This document shows, one piece after another, positions 30,268 to 42,129 of a stretch of DNA of 64,000 bases. The notes beneath the pieces were generated by a model. The model worked only from the letters and a program-made list of their open reading frames with translations. It did no database searches and was not told the origin of the DNA. Source of the stretch: Cupriavidus sp. D39. GTDB taxonomy: Bacteria; Pseudomonadota; Gammaproteobacteria; Burkholderiales; Burkholderiaceae. The stretch lies in assembly GCF_026627925.1 (NCBI RefSeq), contig NZ_JAPNLE010000009.1:1984001-2048000 (forward strand), written 5' to 3'. The position numbers and the translations under genes are program-made. Numbering within the stretch: the first letter of the stretch is position 1; every line of letters starts with the position of its first letter.

Positions 30268-31431
30268 ATGTCAGAGCAGCAGCCAGTCCCGCAGAACGCC
30301 CCGAAGCCGAAGAAGTCCGTCGCCCTGTCTGGCGTTACCGCCGGCAATACCGCGCTGTGCACGGTCGGCCGCACCGGTAACGACCTGCACTACCGCGGCT
30401 ACGACATCCTCGACATCGCCGAGACCTGCGAATTCGAGGAGATTGCCCACCTGCTGGTGCACGGCAAGCTCCCCACCCGCGCCGAACTGGCCGCCTATAA
30501 GGCCAAGCTCAAGGCCCTGCGCGGCCTGCCCGCCAACGTCAAGGCCGCCCTCGAATGGGTGCCCGCCAGCGCCCACCCGATGGACGTGATGCGCACCGGC
30601 GTGTCCGTGCTCGGCACCGTGCTACCGGAAAAGGACGACCACAACACACCCGGTGCGCGCGACATCGCCGACCGCCTGATGGCCAGCCTGGGCTCGATGC
30701 TGCTGTACTGGTACCACTACAGCCACAATGGCCGCCGCATCGAGGTGGAAACCGACGACGACTCCATCGGTGCGCACTTCCTGCACCTGCTGCACGGCCA
30801 GAAGCCCTCGGCGCTGTGGGAACGCGCCATGCAGACCTCGCTCAACCTGTACGCAGAGCACGAGTTCAACGCCTCCACCTTCGCCGGGCGCGTGATCGCC
30901 GGCACGGGCTCGGACATGTACTCGTCGATCTGCGGCGCCATCGGCGCGCTGCGCGGCCCCAAGCACGGCGGCGCCAACGAAGTGGCGTTCGAGATCCAGA
31001 AGCGCTACGACAGCCCGGACGAGGCGCACATCGACATCTCGCGCCGCGTGGAAAACAAGGAAGTGGTGATCGGTTTCGGCCACCCGGTGTACACGGTTTC
31101 CGACCCGCGCAACCAGGTGATCAAGGAAGTGGCGCGCCGCCTGTCCAAGGATACCGGCTCGATGAAGATGTTCGACATTGCCGATCGCATTGAAGCCACC
31201 ATGCAGGATGGCAAGAAGATGTTCGCCAACCTCGACTGGTTCAGCGCGGTGAGCTATCACATGATGGGCGTGCCGACCGCCATGTTCACCCCGCTGTTCG
31301 TGATCTCGCGCACCTCGGGCTGGGCAGCGCACATCATCGAGCAACGCATCGACAACAAGATCATCCGCCCCAGCGCGAACTACACCGGGCCGGAAGACCT
31401 GAAGTTCGTGCCGATCGGCAGGCGCAAATAG
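30268..31431 (+). CDS. prpC: 2-methylcitrate synthase / second citrate synthase
   Basis: 387 residues from [17 protein letters not shown], with AGGAG six bases before. Citrate-synthase residues are present: [14 protein letters not shown] and [19 protein letters not shown]. The short length and the GFGHPVYT form are PrpC-like and differ from the 433-residue GltA encoded in this window. It condenses propionyl-CoA (or acetyl-CoA) with oxaloacetate. The PrpD-family gene downstream supports a methylcitrate role, but no prpB, acnD or prpF is nearby. Confidence 0.88.
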   Translation: MSEQQPVPQNAPKPKKSVALSGVTAGNTALCTVGRTGNDLHYRGYDILDIAETCEFEEIAHLLVHGKLPTRAELAAYKAKLKALRGLPANVKAALEWVPASAHPMDVMRTGVSVLGTVLPEKDDHNTPGARDIADRLMASLGSMLLYWYHYSHNGRRIEVETDDDSIGAHFLHLLHGQKPSALWERAMQTSLNLYAEHEFNASTFAGRVIAGTGSDMYSSICGAIGALRGPKHGGANEVAFEIQKRYDSPDEAHIDISRRVENKEVVIGFGHPVYTVSDPRNQVIKEVARRLSKDTGSMKMFDIADRIEATMQDGKKMFANLDWFSAVSYHMMGVPTAMFTPLFVISRTSGWAAHIIEQRIDNKIIRPSANYTGPEDLKFVPIGRRK

Positions 31432-31618
31432 CTGGAAAAGCGGCCTACCATGTAGTGAAGGAGTCCTTGCCCGGCATGGGGCCGCACCGAATTGTGTAAC
31501 CGATGGTAGGGGTACTTCGCCCCGACTTTCAAATCGTAGAGAATAGCGGCGGACTTGTGACTGCCGGCCTTCCCGGCTATCCACCGCCTTTGACCCAACT
31601 CCAGAAGGAACCCACAGA

Positions 31619-32158
31619 ATGAAGCATCTTGTCCTCGCCGCCTGCATCGGCGCATTTACGCTGACCACCGCCGGTGCTGCGATGGCCCAGGAACCGGCCA
31701 AGAAGGCCGCTCCCGCCAAGAAGGCGCCTGCCAAGAAGAGCACCAAGAAGACTGCCGCCGCAGAACCCGCGGCCGTCCCGAGTGGCGAAAAATGGCAATG
31801 CGAACTGGGCCATGTCCTGTACATCGGCGGCAACATGCGGCGCGATGAAGTCATCACCGTGAACTGGGAGGGCAAGGAATACCGCCTGCCGCGCCTGTCC
31901 ACCGTCACCGGTGCCGACCGCTATTTCGACCAGCGCTCCGGCCTGGACCTGGTTGTGATCCCGAGCAAGGCCATGCTGTTCAACAAGAACGCCGGCCAAC
32001 GCCTTGCCGACGAATGCCAGACCGCCGACATGCAGGCTGGCGGCTCGGCCCCGACCCAGGCTGGCGCGCTGCGCGCTCCGGTCGCCACCCCTCTGCTGGT
32101 TGCCCCGTCGGCCCCGGCAGCCGATGCGCCCCAGGCACCCGCCGCCCCCAAGCAGTAA
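31619..32158 (+). CDS. Periplasmic protein with MliC-like (lysozyme-inhibitor-type) domain
   Basis: 179 residues. A signal peptide (MKHLVLAACIGAFTLTTAG, cut near AMA-QE) and a Lys/Ala-rich linker (AKKAAPAKKAPAKKSTKK) are followed by a domain with two cysteines: KWQCELGHVLYIGGNMRRDE ... TGADRYFDQRSGL ... LADEC. The spacing Cys, VNWEGKEYRLPR, RY, Cys resembles the MliC/PliC fold. An Ala/Pro-rich tail follows. It sits inside a central-metabolism cluster, which is odd for a secreted protein. The family call is by pattern only. Confidence 0.6.
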   Translation: MKHLVLAACIGAFTLTTAGAAMAQEPAKKAAPAKKAPAKKSTKKTAAAEPAAVPSGEKWQCELGHVLYIGGNMRRDEVITVNWEGKEYRLPRLSTVTGADRYFDQRSGLDLVVIPSKAMLFNKNAGQRLADECQTADMQAGGSAPTQAGALRAPVATPLLVAPSAPAADAPQAPAAPKQ

Positions 32159-32180
32159 GCAGTAACCCTTGCAGTAGCAA

Positions 32181-32215
32181 GGGGCCGTGGCCAGACATCG
32201 TCTGCCCACGGCCCC
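32181..32215 (+). terminator. Hairpin between the MliC-like gene and prpD
   Basis: A ten-base perfect stem GGGGCCGTGG / CCACGGCCCC with a 15-base loop, lacking a U-run. It is a weak terminator or an mRNA-processing structure. Confidence 0.45.
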
Positions 32216-32252
32216 ATGGGCACCAGGAAGCACAAATATCCGAGGGAATCCC

Positions 32253-33704
32253 ATGTCCGCGCATATTTCGAACGTCCGCCCCGAACCGGACACGGTACTG
32301 GTCGACATCGTCGACTACGTCTCCAGGTACCAGGTCAAGAGCGCGCTTGCCTACGACACGGCCCGCAACTGCCTGATCGACACGCTCGGCTGCGGCCTCG
32401 AAGCCCTGTCATACCCGGCCTGCACCAAGCTGCTGGGCCCGATCGTGCCCGGCACGGTGGTCCCCAACGGTGCCAAGGTGCCCGGCACCCAATTCCAGCT
32501 CGACCCGATCCAGGCCGCCTTCAATATCGGCGCCATGATCCGCTGGCTCGATTTCAACGACACCTGGCTGGCCGCCGAATGGGGCCACCCGTCCGACAAC
32601 CTAGGCGGCATCCTCGCCACCGCCGACTGGCTCTCGCGCAATAACGTGGCCGCCGGGCGCAAGCCGCTGACCATGAAGGACGTGCTCACGGGCATGATCA
32701 AGGCCCATGAGATCCAGGGCTGCATCGCACTGGAAAACTCCTTCAACAAGGTCGGCCTGGACCACGTGGTGCTGGTCAAGGTGGCCTCCACCGCCGTGGT
32801 TGCGCAGATGCTTGGCCTGGCCAGGGACGAAATCCTCAACGCGGTGTCCCTCGCCTGGGTCGACGGGCAATCGCTGCGCACCTACCGGCACGCCCCCAAC
32901 ACCGGCAGCCGCAAGAGCTGGGCTGCCGGCGACGCCACCAGCCGCGCGGTACGCCTGGCGCTGATCGCCAGGACCGGCGAGATGGGCTATCCGTCGGTGC
33001 TGAGCGCCAAGGGCTGGGGCTTCTACGACGTGCTGTTCAAGGGCCAGCCCTTCCGGTTCCAGCGCCCGTATGGCACCTACGTGATGGAGAACGTGCTGTT
33101 CAAGATCGCCTTCCCGGCCGAATTCCACTCGCAGACCGCGGTGGAAGCCGCCATGACCCTGCACGGCCAACTGGCCGCCTCGGGCAAGGCGGCAGCGGAT
33201 ATCAGGCAGGTCACCATTCGTACCCACGAGGCCTGCATCCGCATCATCGACAAGAAAGGCCCGCTGGCCAACCCCGCCGACCGCGACCATTGCATCCAGT
33301 ACATGGTGGCGGTGCCGCTGCTGTTCGGTCGGCTGACCGCCGAGGACTATGAAGACAAGGTCGCGGCGGACCCGCGCATCGACGCCCTGCGCGACAAGAT
33401 CGTGTGCGTGGAAGACCCACAGTTCACCGCCGACTACCACGACCCGGAAAAGCGCTCGATCGCCAATGCGCTGACCGTGGAACTGAACGACGGCACGGTG
33501 CTGCCCGAAGTCGTGGTGGAATATCCGCTCGGCCACAAGCGCCGGCGCGATGAGGGCATCCCGCTGCTGGTGGAGAAGTTCAAGACCAACCTGGCCCGCC
33601 GTTTCCCGGCCAAGCAGCAGCAAGCGATCCTGGCCGTGTCGCTGGACCAGGCCCGCCTGGAGGCCATGCCGGTCAATGAGTATGTCGACCTCTACGTAAT
33701 CTGA
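32253..33704 (+). CDS. prpD: MmgE/PrpD-family 2-methylcitrate dehydratase
   Basis: 483 residues from [20 protein letters not shown], the PrpD length. The region [20 protein letters not shown] and the block [20 protein letters not shown] are hallmarks of PrpD, which is cofactor-free and dehydrates 2-methylcitrate. GAGGGA precedes the ATG. The upstream in-frame extension includes the preceding hairpin and is not coding. Confidence 0.93.
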   Translation: MSAHISNVRPEPDTVLVDIVDYVSRYQVKSALAYDTARNCLIDTLGCGLEALSYPACTKLLGPIVPGTVVPNGAKVPGTQFQLDPIQAAFNIGAMIRWLDFNDTWLAAEWGHPSDNLGGILATADWLSRNNVAAGRKPLTMKDVLTGMIKAHEIQGCIALENSFNKVGLDHVVLVKVASTAVVAQMLGLARDEILNAVSLAWVDGQSLRTYRHAPNTGSRKSWAAGDATSRAVRLALIARTGEMGYPSVLSAKGWGFYDVLFKGQPFRFQRPYGTYVMENVLFKIAFPAEFHSQTAVEAAMTLHGQLAASGKAAADIRQVTIRTHEACIRIIDKKGPLANPADRDHCIQYMVAVPLLFGRLTAEDYEDKVAADPRIDALRDKIVCVEDPQFTADYHDPEKRSIANALTVELNDGTVLPEVVVEYPLGHKRRRDEGIPLLVEKFKTNLARRFPAKQQQAILAVSLDQARLEAMPVNEYVDLYVI

Positions 33705-33996
33705 GTGATTTGAGTCATCTGAGAAAAAACAGGGGCAATTCGCGCGCAGCAAGGCCATCGGGGGCTGACGGGGTCTGCCGGCTTGGCCTAAAATCCACGC
33801 GGCACGTACCTTGGTTTAGGGATTCAGCAGCAAAGCAGTCCTGCAAGATCAATGAGCAAGAAAAGCAGTAGCCATGAACACGGCGCGCAACCCGCGCCGC
33901 GCGCCGCGCGGCAGTCCTGCTTCACCGGCAGCCGGCGGCGATAGACGATTTACGAGTCCAAGCAAGTCCGCACCATCCTTCGATTGGAGTAAGGCA

Positions 33997-36702
<2,706 letters not shown>

Positions 36703-36736
36703 CCGGCAAGCCCTGGGCCCTTCGGGGCCAAGGGTG

Positions 36737-36787
36737 ACGCCGCTGGCTGTGTGCCTCTATCGGAGGCCATGGCCAGCGGCGTTTTTC
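36737..36787 (+). terminator. Intrinsic terminator after acnA
   Basis: An 11-base stem ACGCCGCTGGC / GCCAGCGGCGT followed by TTTTCTTT, ending the mdh-to-acnA cluster. Confidence 0.75.
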
Positions 36788-36974
36788 TTTGGGGCGCCGT
36801 CCGCGCTGGCCCTAAAGCGCTTCAGCCGTCGCTTGTACCGGGCTTACCCCAGGTGTTGGCCAGTGTAAGTTCCACGCAAGCCTGCCCTGCCAAACTGGCC
36901 TGCATCCACAAAGAAAACGCCTTGCGCGGGACAGCCATGTCGGCCAGCCCCGCCAGAAACGCACAGGAGACACC

Positions 36975-37121
36975 ATGGCAAAGATTTTCATCGCATTCGT
37001 CGTCATTGCCGGCGCGGCACTGTATATGCTGTCCAAGGGCGGCGACATTTCGATGGGCGGCGAGCAGCACGGCGTGGAAACCCACCCGCCGGAGGCTGCG
37101 CAAGCGCCCGCGCAGAAGTAA
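36975..37121 (+). CDS. Small single-helix membrane protein, unknown function
   Basis: 48 codons with AGGAGA just upstream. An N-terminal hydrophobic helix (AKIFIAFVVIAGAALYML) is followed by a short polar tail, KGGDISMGGEQHGVETHPPE and a few more residues. An intrinsic terminator follows at 37173. The good RBS, the helix and the dedicated terminator argue that it is expressed. I do not recognise a family. Confidence 0.65.
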   Translation: MAKIFIAFVVIAGAALYMLSKGGDISMGGEQHGVETHPPEAAQAPAQK

Positions 37122-37172
37122 AACCCTGGCGGATCCGCTGCTGCGCGGACCGGCCTGACGCAATGCAATACA

Positions 37173-37198
37173 GCCGCCCGGCGCCTGGCGGCTTTTTT
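37173..37198 (+). terminator. Intrinsic terminator after the 48-residue protein
   Basis: A six-base stem GCCGCC / GGCGGC followed by six T. Confidence 0.75.
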
Positions 37199-37251
37199 GT
37201 CAACGCAGCGAGTAGAATACCGTTTTACCGAAAAACGGATGATTTCGACTT

Positions 37252-38454
37252 ATGGCAGGTTTTCGCCCCAAGGCTTCCCAACGTCTTTCGCCTGACGCCG
37301 AGCGTCTGGTGGCCGATGCGCTTGCGCTCGATGCCTCGGGCAGCCGCATGGAAGATGGCTACTGGGAGCGGCGTCTATCGCAGCGCCTGGGCCGGCTCCT
37401 GAAGAACGGCAGCCAGTCCGCGCTCGACGCAGCGCTCGAACACCTGTTCAAGCACAACGCCGACGCCTCCGACGTGCTTGCCGAGCAAGCCGAGACCCTG
37501 GCCGAATCGGCTACCGTCGAAATCGACGGCGTCAGCTATGACGCCCTGCTGATCGCCGCGCCCATCCTGGCCCACACTCGCTACGCCATCCCGTCCGGCG
37601 CGCTCAAGCCCGAGCTGACGCAGACGCTGGCCGTGCACATGCAGGCGCATGTGCTGGCGGCCAACACCAAGATGGCGCTGTCGCCCTACCTGTACAGCAT
37701 CGACCAGCTGCCGCGCACGCACAGCGACACCTTTGCCCTGACCTACAAGCTGGTATCGGCCGCCATGGCCGGCACCACGCCCAAGGTCGACCTGCGCGAC
37801 CTGCCGGAAACCGCGCCGATCCTGGCCGATCCGCGCTACCTGCTGGCCGTGGTGGTGGCGCCGCACGAGCAAGCCCTGTTCCGCTGGCAGGAAGACGCCA
37901 AGGAGCACCACGCCGAGCGCAGCGTGTGCCTGGAGCAATGGCGCACGCAGGTGCAGCCCTCGATCGCGCTGCTGATGCCCGGCTGCGAGTTCGACCTGCT
38001 GCTGCCGGACGCCTTCTTCCTGTCCTGCCGCGAATCCGACAAGAGCATCCGCCCGCTGACCGTGCGCGCCGCCGTCAACTACCTGTGCGGCACGCTGGAC
38101 GTGCCCGCCGGCCAGATGGCGGCCGTGGTGGCGGCCTTTGGCGAGGAAGAAGTCGAGGAATACCGCGTGGGCTTCACCATGCGCGGCGAGAAGGATGTGA
38201 TCTACGGCATCGTGTGGCCGGTGTACGGCCGCGAGTCCGGCGAGATCGACGCCAGCGAGAAGGACAACCCGCTGGAGCAGATCTGCGAAGAACTGCGCAA
38301 CGCCGGCGTGGAAGACATCTTCCGCCACGCCGCGCTGTTCGACCCCGAGTATTGCGAAGACTGCGGCACGCCGCTTTACGCCGACCGCTCGGGCGAGATC
38401 GTGCACGCCGAACTGCCGGAAGACGCACCCACGCAGCAGCCACTGTTCCACTAG
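37252..38454 (+). CDS. DUF2863-family protein
   Basis: 400 residues. The sequence (MAGFRPKASQRLSPDAERLV; later YAIPSGALKPELTQTLAVHM and CRESDKSIRPLTVRAAVNYL) matches what I know of the DUF2863 family, found mainly in betaproteobacteria. The C-terminus has a CEDCGTPLYADRSGEIVHAE knuckle with an isolated CxxC, which could bind metal. No signal peptide or membrane segment is seen. The function is unknown. It is a single-gene unit with its own terminator. Confidence 0.8.
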   Translation: MAGFRPKASQRLSPDAERLVADALALDASGSRMEDGYWERRLSQRLGRLLKNGSQSALDAALEHLFKHNADASDVLAEQAETLAESATVEIDGVSYDALLIAAPILAHTRYAIPSGALKPELTQTLAVHMQAHVLAANTKMALSPYLYSIDQLPRTHSDTFALTYKLVSAAMAGTTPKVDLRDLPETAPILADPRYLLAVVVAPHEQALFRWQEDAKEHHAERSVCLEQWRTQVQPSIALLMPGCEFDLLLPDAFFLSCRESDKSIRPLTVRAAVNYLCGTLDVPAGQMAAVVAAFGEEEVEEYRVGFTMRGEKDVIYGIVWPVYGRESGEIDASEKDNPLEQICEELRNAGVEDIFRHAALFDPEYCEDCGTPLYADRSGEIVHAELPEDAPTQQPLFH

Positions 38455-38497
38455 GCGTGTTCCACCAAGCGCTGCGTTGCTTCGCCCTGCCTGACCG

Positions 38498-38524
38498 ACG
38501 GCCCGCCTTGCGCGGGCCGTTTTT
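38498..38524 (+). terminator. Intrinsic terminator after the DUF2863 gene
   Basis: A nine-base stem ACGGCCCGC / GCGGGCCGT with a five-base loop, then TTTT. It also lies against the 3' end of the convergent methyltransferase gene. Confidence 0.8.
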
Positions 38525-38527
38525 CAT

Positions 38528-39202
38528 TCAGCCGGCGCAAGGCGGGCTGACGCAGCGCCACAGCGCATGGCCGGACGCCGCGTACTTGCGCTCGAACGGC
38601 GTGATGGCCTCGGCTGGCTGCCACAGCTCGACCTGTGCCGGCCGGCCAACCAGCGCCAGCGCCTGGGCGAACTCATCGATATAGACCTGCCAGTTGCTGC
38701 GGCACTCCAGGTAAGCGCCGCACGCAGCCAGCGCCGGAAACACCGCATGCCCCTGCCAGCGCCGCCCCAGGTGGCCGATCTTGGGCCAGGGGTTGGGATA
38801 CAGCACGTAATGGCGATCCACGGCGACGCGATCCGCCTGCAGCATCCGCCAGACGTCGACCAGGTCCGCACGCGCCCAGGCGAAATTGGCCGGCATCGGG
38901 CCGTCCCACCAATTCTTGCCCCCGGTCAGCCGCTTTTCCGACTGATCCACGCCGATCACAAAGTGCCCGGGGAACGCCGTGGCCAGGCGCAAGGTGCTCT
39001 CCCCCACGCCACAGCCGGCATCCAGGATCAACGGGGCCGCCCCGGCCTGCTGCCATTGCTGCAATGCAAGATCCAGCGCGCGCCGGCTCGGCTCGCCGAT
39101 GGGCTTGCGAAAGGGCTCGGCCAGGTGGCGGGCCACGCGCGCCGCGAGATGGTCGTGGACATCGGCCTGGGCCGAGGTGATGGTGCGGGAGTTGGCGAAC
39201 AT
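38528..39202 (-). CDS. TrmB-like SAM-dependent methyltransferase
   Basis: 224 residues from MFANSRTITSAQADVHDHLA. The SAM motif LILDAGCGVGESTLRLATAF, the acidic VIGVDQSEKRL and the TrmB-type VLYPNPWPKIGHLGRRW and TPFERKYAASGHALW are present. TrmB makes m7G46 in tRNA. This protein has YPNPWPK in place of the usual DPWPKxRH, so it may be a divergent paralogue with another RNA target. Convergent with the DUF2863 gene. Confidence 0.8.
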   Translation of the reverse strand: MFANSRTITSAQADVHDHLAARVARHLAEPFRKPIGEPSRRALDLALQQWQQAGAAPLILDAGCGVGESTLRLATAFPGHFVIGVDQSEKRLTGGKNWWDGPMPANFAWARADLVDVWRMLQADRVAVDRHYVLYPNPWPKIGHLGRRWQGHAVFPALAACGAYLECRSNWQVYIDEFAQALALVGRPAQVELWQPAEAITPFERKYAASGHALWRCVSPPCAG

Positions 39203-39459
39203 GGGCGGGATTCTACCCGGCTGCCGATCGATGCGGGATCGCCCGGGCTTGCGGTTTTGGCAACAGCCATGGACAAATGCCATCCACTGCGGCGAGCATA
39301 AGGATATGACGTCGATGTCGCACGCAGATGTCGTTTTGACGGCACAATGCGTGCAACCGGGGTGGCAAGCGGGCCGGCCAAGCGTGGCCCGCCACCCCAT
39401 CTGAGAACCCGCCGCCGCCATCCCATCCTGGCGACGGCCCGTACGAGGAACGCATCCCG

Positions 39460-41094
39460 ATGACCGCCACACGCCGCACACGCCACCCCTCCAGCCTCAC
39501 CACCATGATGCCGCGCCGCGCGCTGCTGCAGGCCGGCGCCGCGCTCGCGCTCGGCAGCGCCGCGCTGATGCTGTTGCCCGCCGGTGCGGCGCAGGCCGAA
39601 GACCTGCGCATCGGCCTGTCCGCCGATGTGACCTCGATGGATCCGCAGTGGAACAACGCCGGGCCCAACAATGCCATCGCGCTGCATATCTTCGAGTCGC
39701 TGGTGTTCATGGACAAGAACGCCCGCTTCATCCCCGGCCTGGCGCTGTCATGGAAGCCGGTCAACGCCATCACCTGGGAAATCAAGCTGCGTCCCAACGT
39801 GAAATGGCATGACGGCACGCCGTTCACCAGCGAAGACGTCAAGACCTCGCTCGAGCGCCCCGACAAGCTCACCAACAGCCCGGGCTCCTTCACCAGCTAC
39901 ACCAAGCCCATCGCGCGCATCGACACGCCCGACCCGCTGACCGTGCGCCTGACCATGAGCGTGCCGAATTACGCCAACCTGGCCAACGACCTGAACAGCG
40001 TGCCGATCATGCCGAAGAAAGTAGCGGCCACGCTAAGCCAGGCGGACTTCGATTCGGGCAAGGCGATGATCGGCACCGGCCCGTTCAAGTTCGTGCGCTT
40101 CGCGCGCGGGCAGGAAATCGTGATGGCGAAGAACCCCGACTACTGGGGCCCGAAGCCGGAATGGGATCGCGCGATCTTCCGCATCATCACGGACAACGGC
40201 GCGCGCAGCGCGGCGCTGCTGTCCGGCGACGTCGACGTGATCGAAAGCGTGCCGTCCGCCGACGTGGCCAAGCTCAAGCAGAACCCCAAGTTCCGCATCG
40301 AGCAGCAGGTCTCGTGGCGCACCATCTTCTGGCAGATGGACCAGTCGCGCGACAACCCGCCCTTCGTCACCGACAAAGCCGGCAAGCCGCTGGGCAAGAA
40401 CCCGTTCAAGGACGTACGCGTGCGCGCCGCCATCAGCAAGGCACTCAACCGCGACGCCATTGTCAGCCGCATCATGGAAGGCTTGGCCGTGCCGGCCTCG
40501 TCGATCGTCTCGCCGCAGATCTTCGGCCATCCCGGCACCAAACCCGATGCCTACGACCCCGAAGGCGCCAAGAAGCTGCTGGCCGCGGCGGGCTATCCGG
40601 ATGGCTTCGGCCTGACGCTGCACGCCACCAACAACCGCTACCTGAACGATGCCGCCGTGGCACAGGCCACCGCCAGCATGCTCACGCGCATCGGTATCCA
40701 GACCAAGGTGGAGACGCTGCCGGTAGCGGCGTACTTCACCCGCGCGCGCCAGGGCGACTTCGCATTCGAGATGCTGGGCTGGGGCTCGGCAGCGGCCGAC
40801 GTGGCGCTGCGCTCGATCACCGGCACGCCGAATCCCAAGACGGGATACGGCACGTGGAACTGGGGCAAATACAGCAATACCCAGCTTGACCAGCTAATCG
40901 AGAAATCGCTGACCACGGTGACCAGCGACAAAACGCGCGAGGAGAACGCACGGACCGCAGCCAAGTTCGCGCTGGCCGATCACGCCATCATCCCCTCGCA
41001 CAGCCAGCTGGCGATGTGGGCGATGCGCAAGGACCTGAAGTACGAAGCCCGCACCGACGAATGGTCGCTGGCGCAGTTCTTCCACAAGCAGTAA
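39460..41094 (+). CDS. Peptide/nickel-type ABC transporter substrate-binding protein (SBP_bac_5), orphan
   Basis: 544 residues. An export signal with a positively charged start and hydrophobic core (RALLQAGAALALGSAALML, cut near AQA-ED) is followed by the family-5 solute-binding fold: LRIGLSADVTSMDPQWNNAG, then the pattern WEIKLRPNVKWHDGTPFTS and KALNRDAIVSRIMEG. It would bind oligopeptides or similar solutes in the periplasm. No permease or ATPase gene is adjacent, so it must share a transporter or the rest lies elsewhere. Confidence 0.92.
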   Translation: MTATRRTRHPSSLTTMMPRRALLQAGAALALGSAALMLLPAGAAQAEDLRIGLSADVTSMDPQWNNAGPNNAIALHIFESLVFMDKNARFIPGLALSWKPVNAITWEIKLRPNVKWHDGTPFTSEDVKTSLERPDKLTNSPGSFTSYTKPIARIDTPDPLTVRLTMSVPNYANLANDLNSVPIMPKKVAATLSQADFDSGKAMIGTGPFKFVRFARGQEIVMAKNPDYWGPKPEWDRAIFRIITDNGARSAALLSGDVDVIESVPSADVAKLKQNPKFRIEQQVSWRTIFWQMDQSRDNPPFVTDKAGKPLGKNPFKDVRVRAAISKALNRDAIVSRIMEGLAVPASSIVSPQIFGHPGTKPDAYDPEGAKKLLAAAGYPDGFGLTLHATNNRYLNDAAVAQATASMLTRIGIQTKVETLPVAAYFTRARQGDFAFEMLGWGSAAADVALRSITGTPNPKTGYGTWNWGKYSNTQLDQLIEKSLTTVTSDKTREENARTAAKFALADHAIIPSHSQLAMWAMRKDLKYEARTDEWSLAQFFHKQ

Positions 41095-41158
41095 GAGGCG
41101 TCTCGCGATGCGGCGCCGGGCTTTGAACCCGGCGCCCTTCGCTACCTGGCCGCTTGAA

Positions 41159-42055
41159 TCAGATCCGCAAGCCGTCTTCCTGGTTTGCGTTCGCCGCCCG
41201 CAATTTCTTCACCCAGTCGCGCGCCGGCAAGCCGGTGGTGTCCTCCACCACCTTGGCGCGCACCTCCAGTACATCCCACGACACATCGATCGCCGGCCCG
41301 TTGAAAGCCAGGGCAATGACATTGCCGTCATGCACCTCGGGAAACACCAGCACGCGGTTATCGAATGCCTCGCAGATCCGCACGATGTTCTTGGGAAAGC
41401 TGTCGTGGTCGCCGAACAGGTTGATGGTCATCACGCCCGGCGCCTTCAGCACGCGGCGGCAGGCCTTGTAGAAGGCGGTGGTGTCCAGCACTGGTCCGCG
41501 TGCGGTGGCGTCATAGAGATCGACCTGCAGGACATCGAGGGCGCCGGTGTGCGCGCCGTCCATCACGTAATCCCAGGCATCCTGCTCACGCACGGTAAGG
41601 CGTTCGTCATCCTCGCGCAGGCCGAACATGCTGCGCCCGGCCACGATCACCGAAGGATTCAGCTCCACGGCAGTCACACGCGCGCGGTTGAACTGGCGAT
41701 GGCAGAACTTGGTCAGCGCGGCCGCGCCCAGGCCCAGCTGCGTCACGTGGAAATCCGGTGCCGACGGCGACAAGAACAGCAGCCACGCCATCATCTGCTG
41801 TGCGTACTCCAGTTCGATGGCATCAGGCTTGCGCAGACGCATGGCGCCCTGCACCCATTCGGTGCCGAAATGCAGGTAGCGCACGCCTTCCATTTCAGAA
41901 AAGGTCACCGGCGCGAAACGCGGAGTCATGCGCTTTTCCTCGCGCTGCGCGGCTTGCGCGCCTCGTGCGCCGCGTGCGTCCTCTGGGCTGCGCGTGCCGC
42001 GCGCAGGACGGCGCGAGGCCACGGCTTCAATCGATTTGCGTTTGAGAAGAGTCAT
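41159..42055 (-). CDS. Spermidine-synthase-like protein (polyamine aminopropyltransferase fold)
   Basis: 298 residues from MTLLKRKSIEAVASRR. After a basic, Ala/Arg-rich N-terminus come YLHFGTEWVQGAMRLRKPDA and the Rossmann elements VTQLGLGAAALTKFCH, VTAVELNPSVIVAGRSMF and VLQVDLYDA. This is the layout of spermidine synthase and its uncharacterised bacterial relatives. The classical GGGDGG loop is replaced by LGLGAAA, so true aminopropyl transfer is doubtful. No strong ribosome-binding site is seen at this ATG. Confidence 0.75.
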   Translation of the reverse strand: MTLLKRKSIEAVASRRPARGTRSPEDARGARGAQAAQREEKRMTPRFAPVTFSEMEGVRYLHFGTEWVQGAMRLRKPDAIELEYAQQMMAWLLFLSPSAPDFHVTQLGLGAAALTKFCHRQFNRARVTAVELNPSVIVAGRSMFGLREDDERLTVREQDAWDYVMDGAHTGALDVLQVDLYDATARGPVLDTTAFYKACRRVLKAPGVMTINLFGDHDSFPKNIVRICEAFDNRVLVFPEVHDGNVIALAFNGPAIDVSWDVLEVRAKVVEDTTGLPARDWVKKLRAANANQEDGLRI

Positions 42056-42129
42056 GGTGGTCAGAAAGAATACGTATAGGCGTGCCGCCCGCCTGGGCGG
42101 CACGTAAGTCGGTTCGGGTCGATCCGGGA

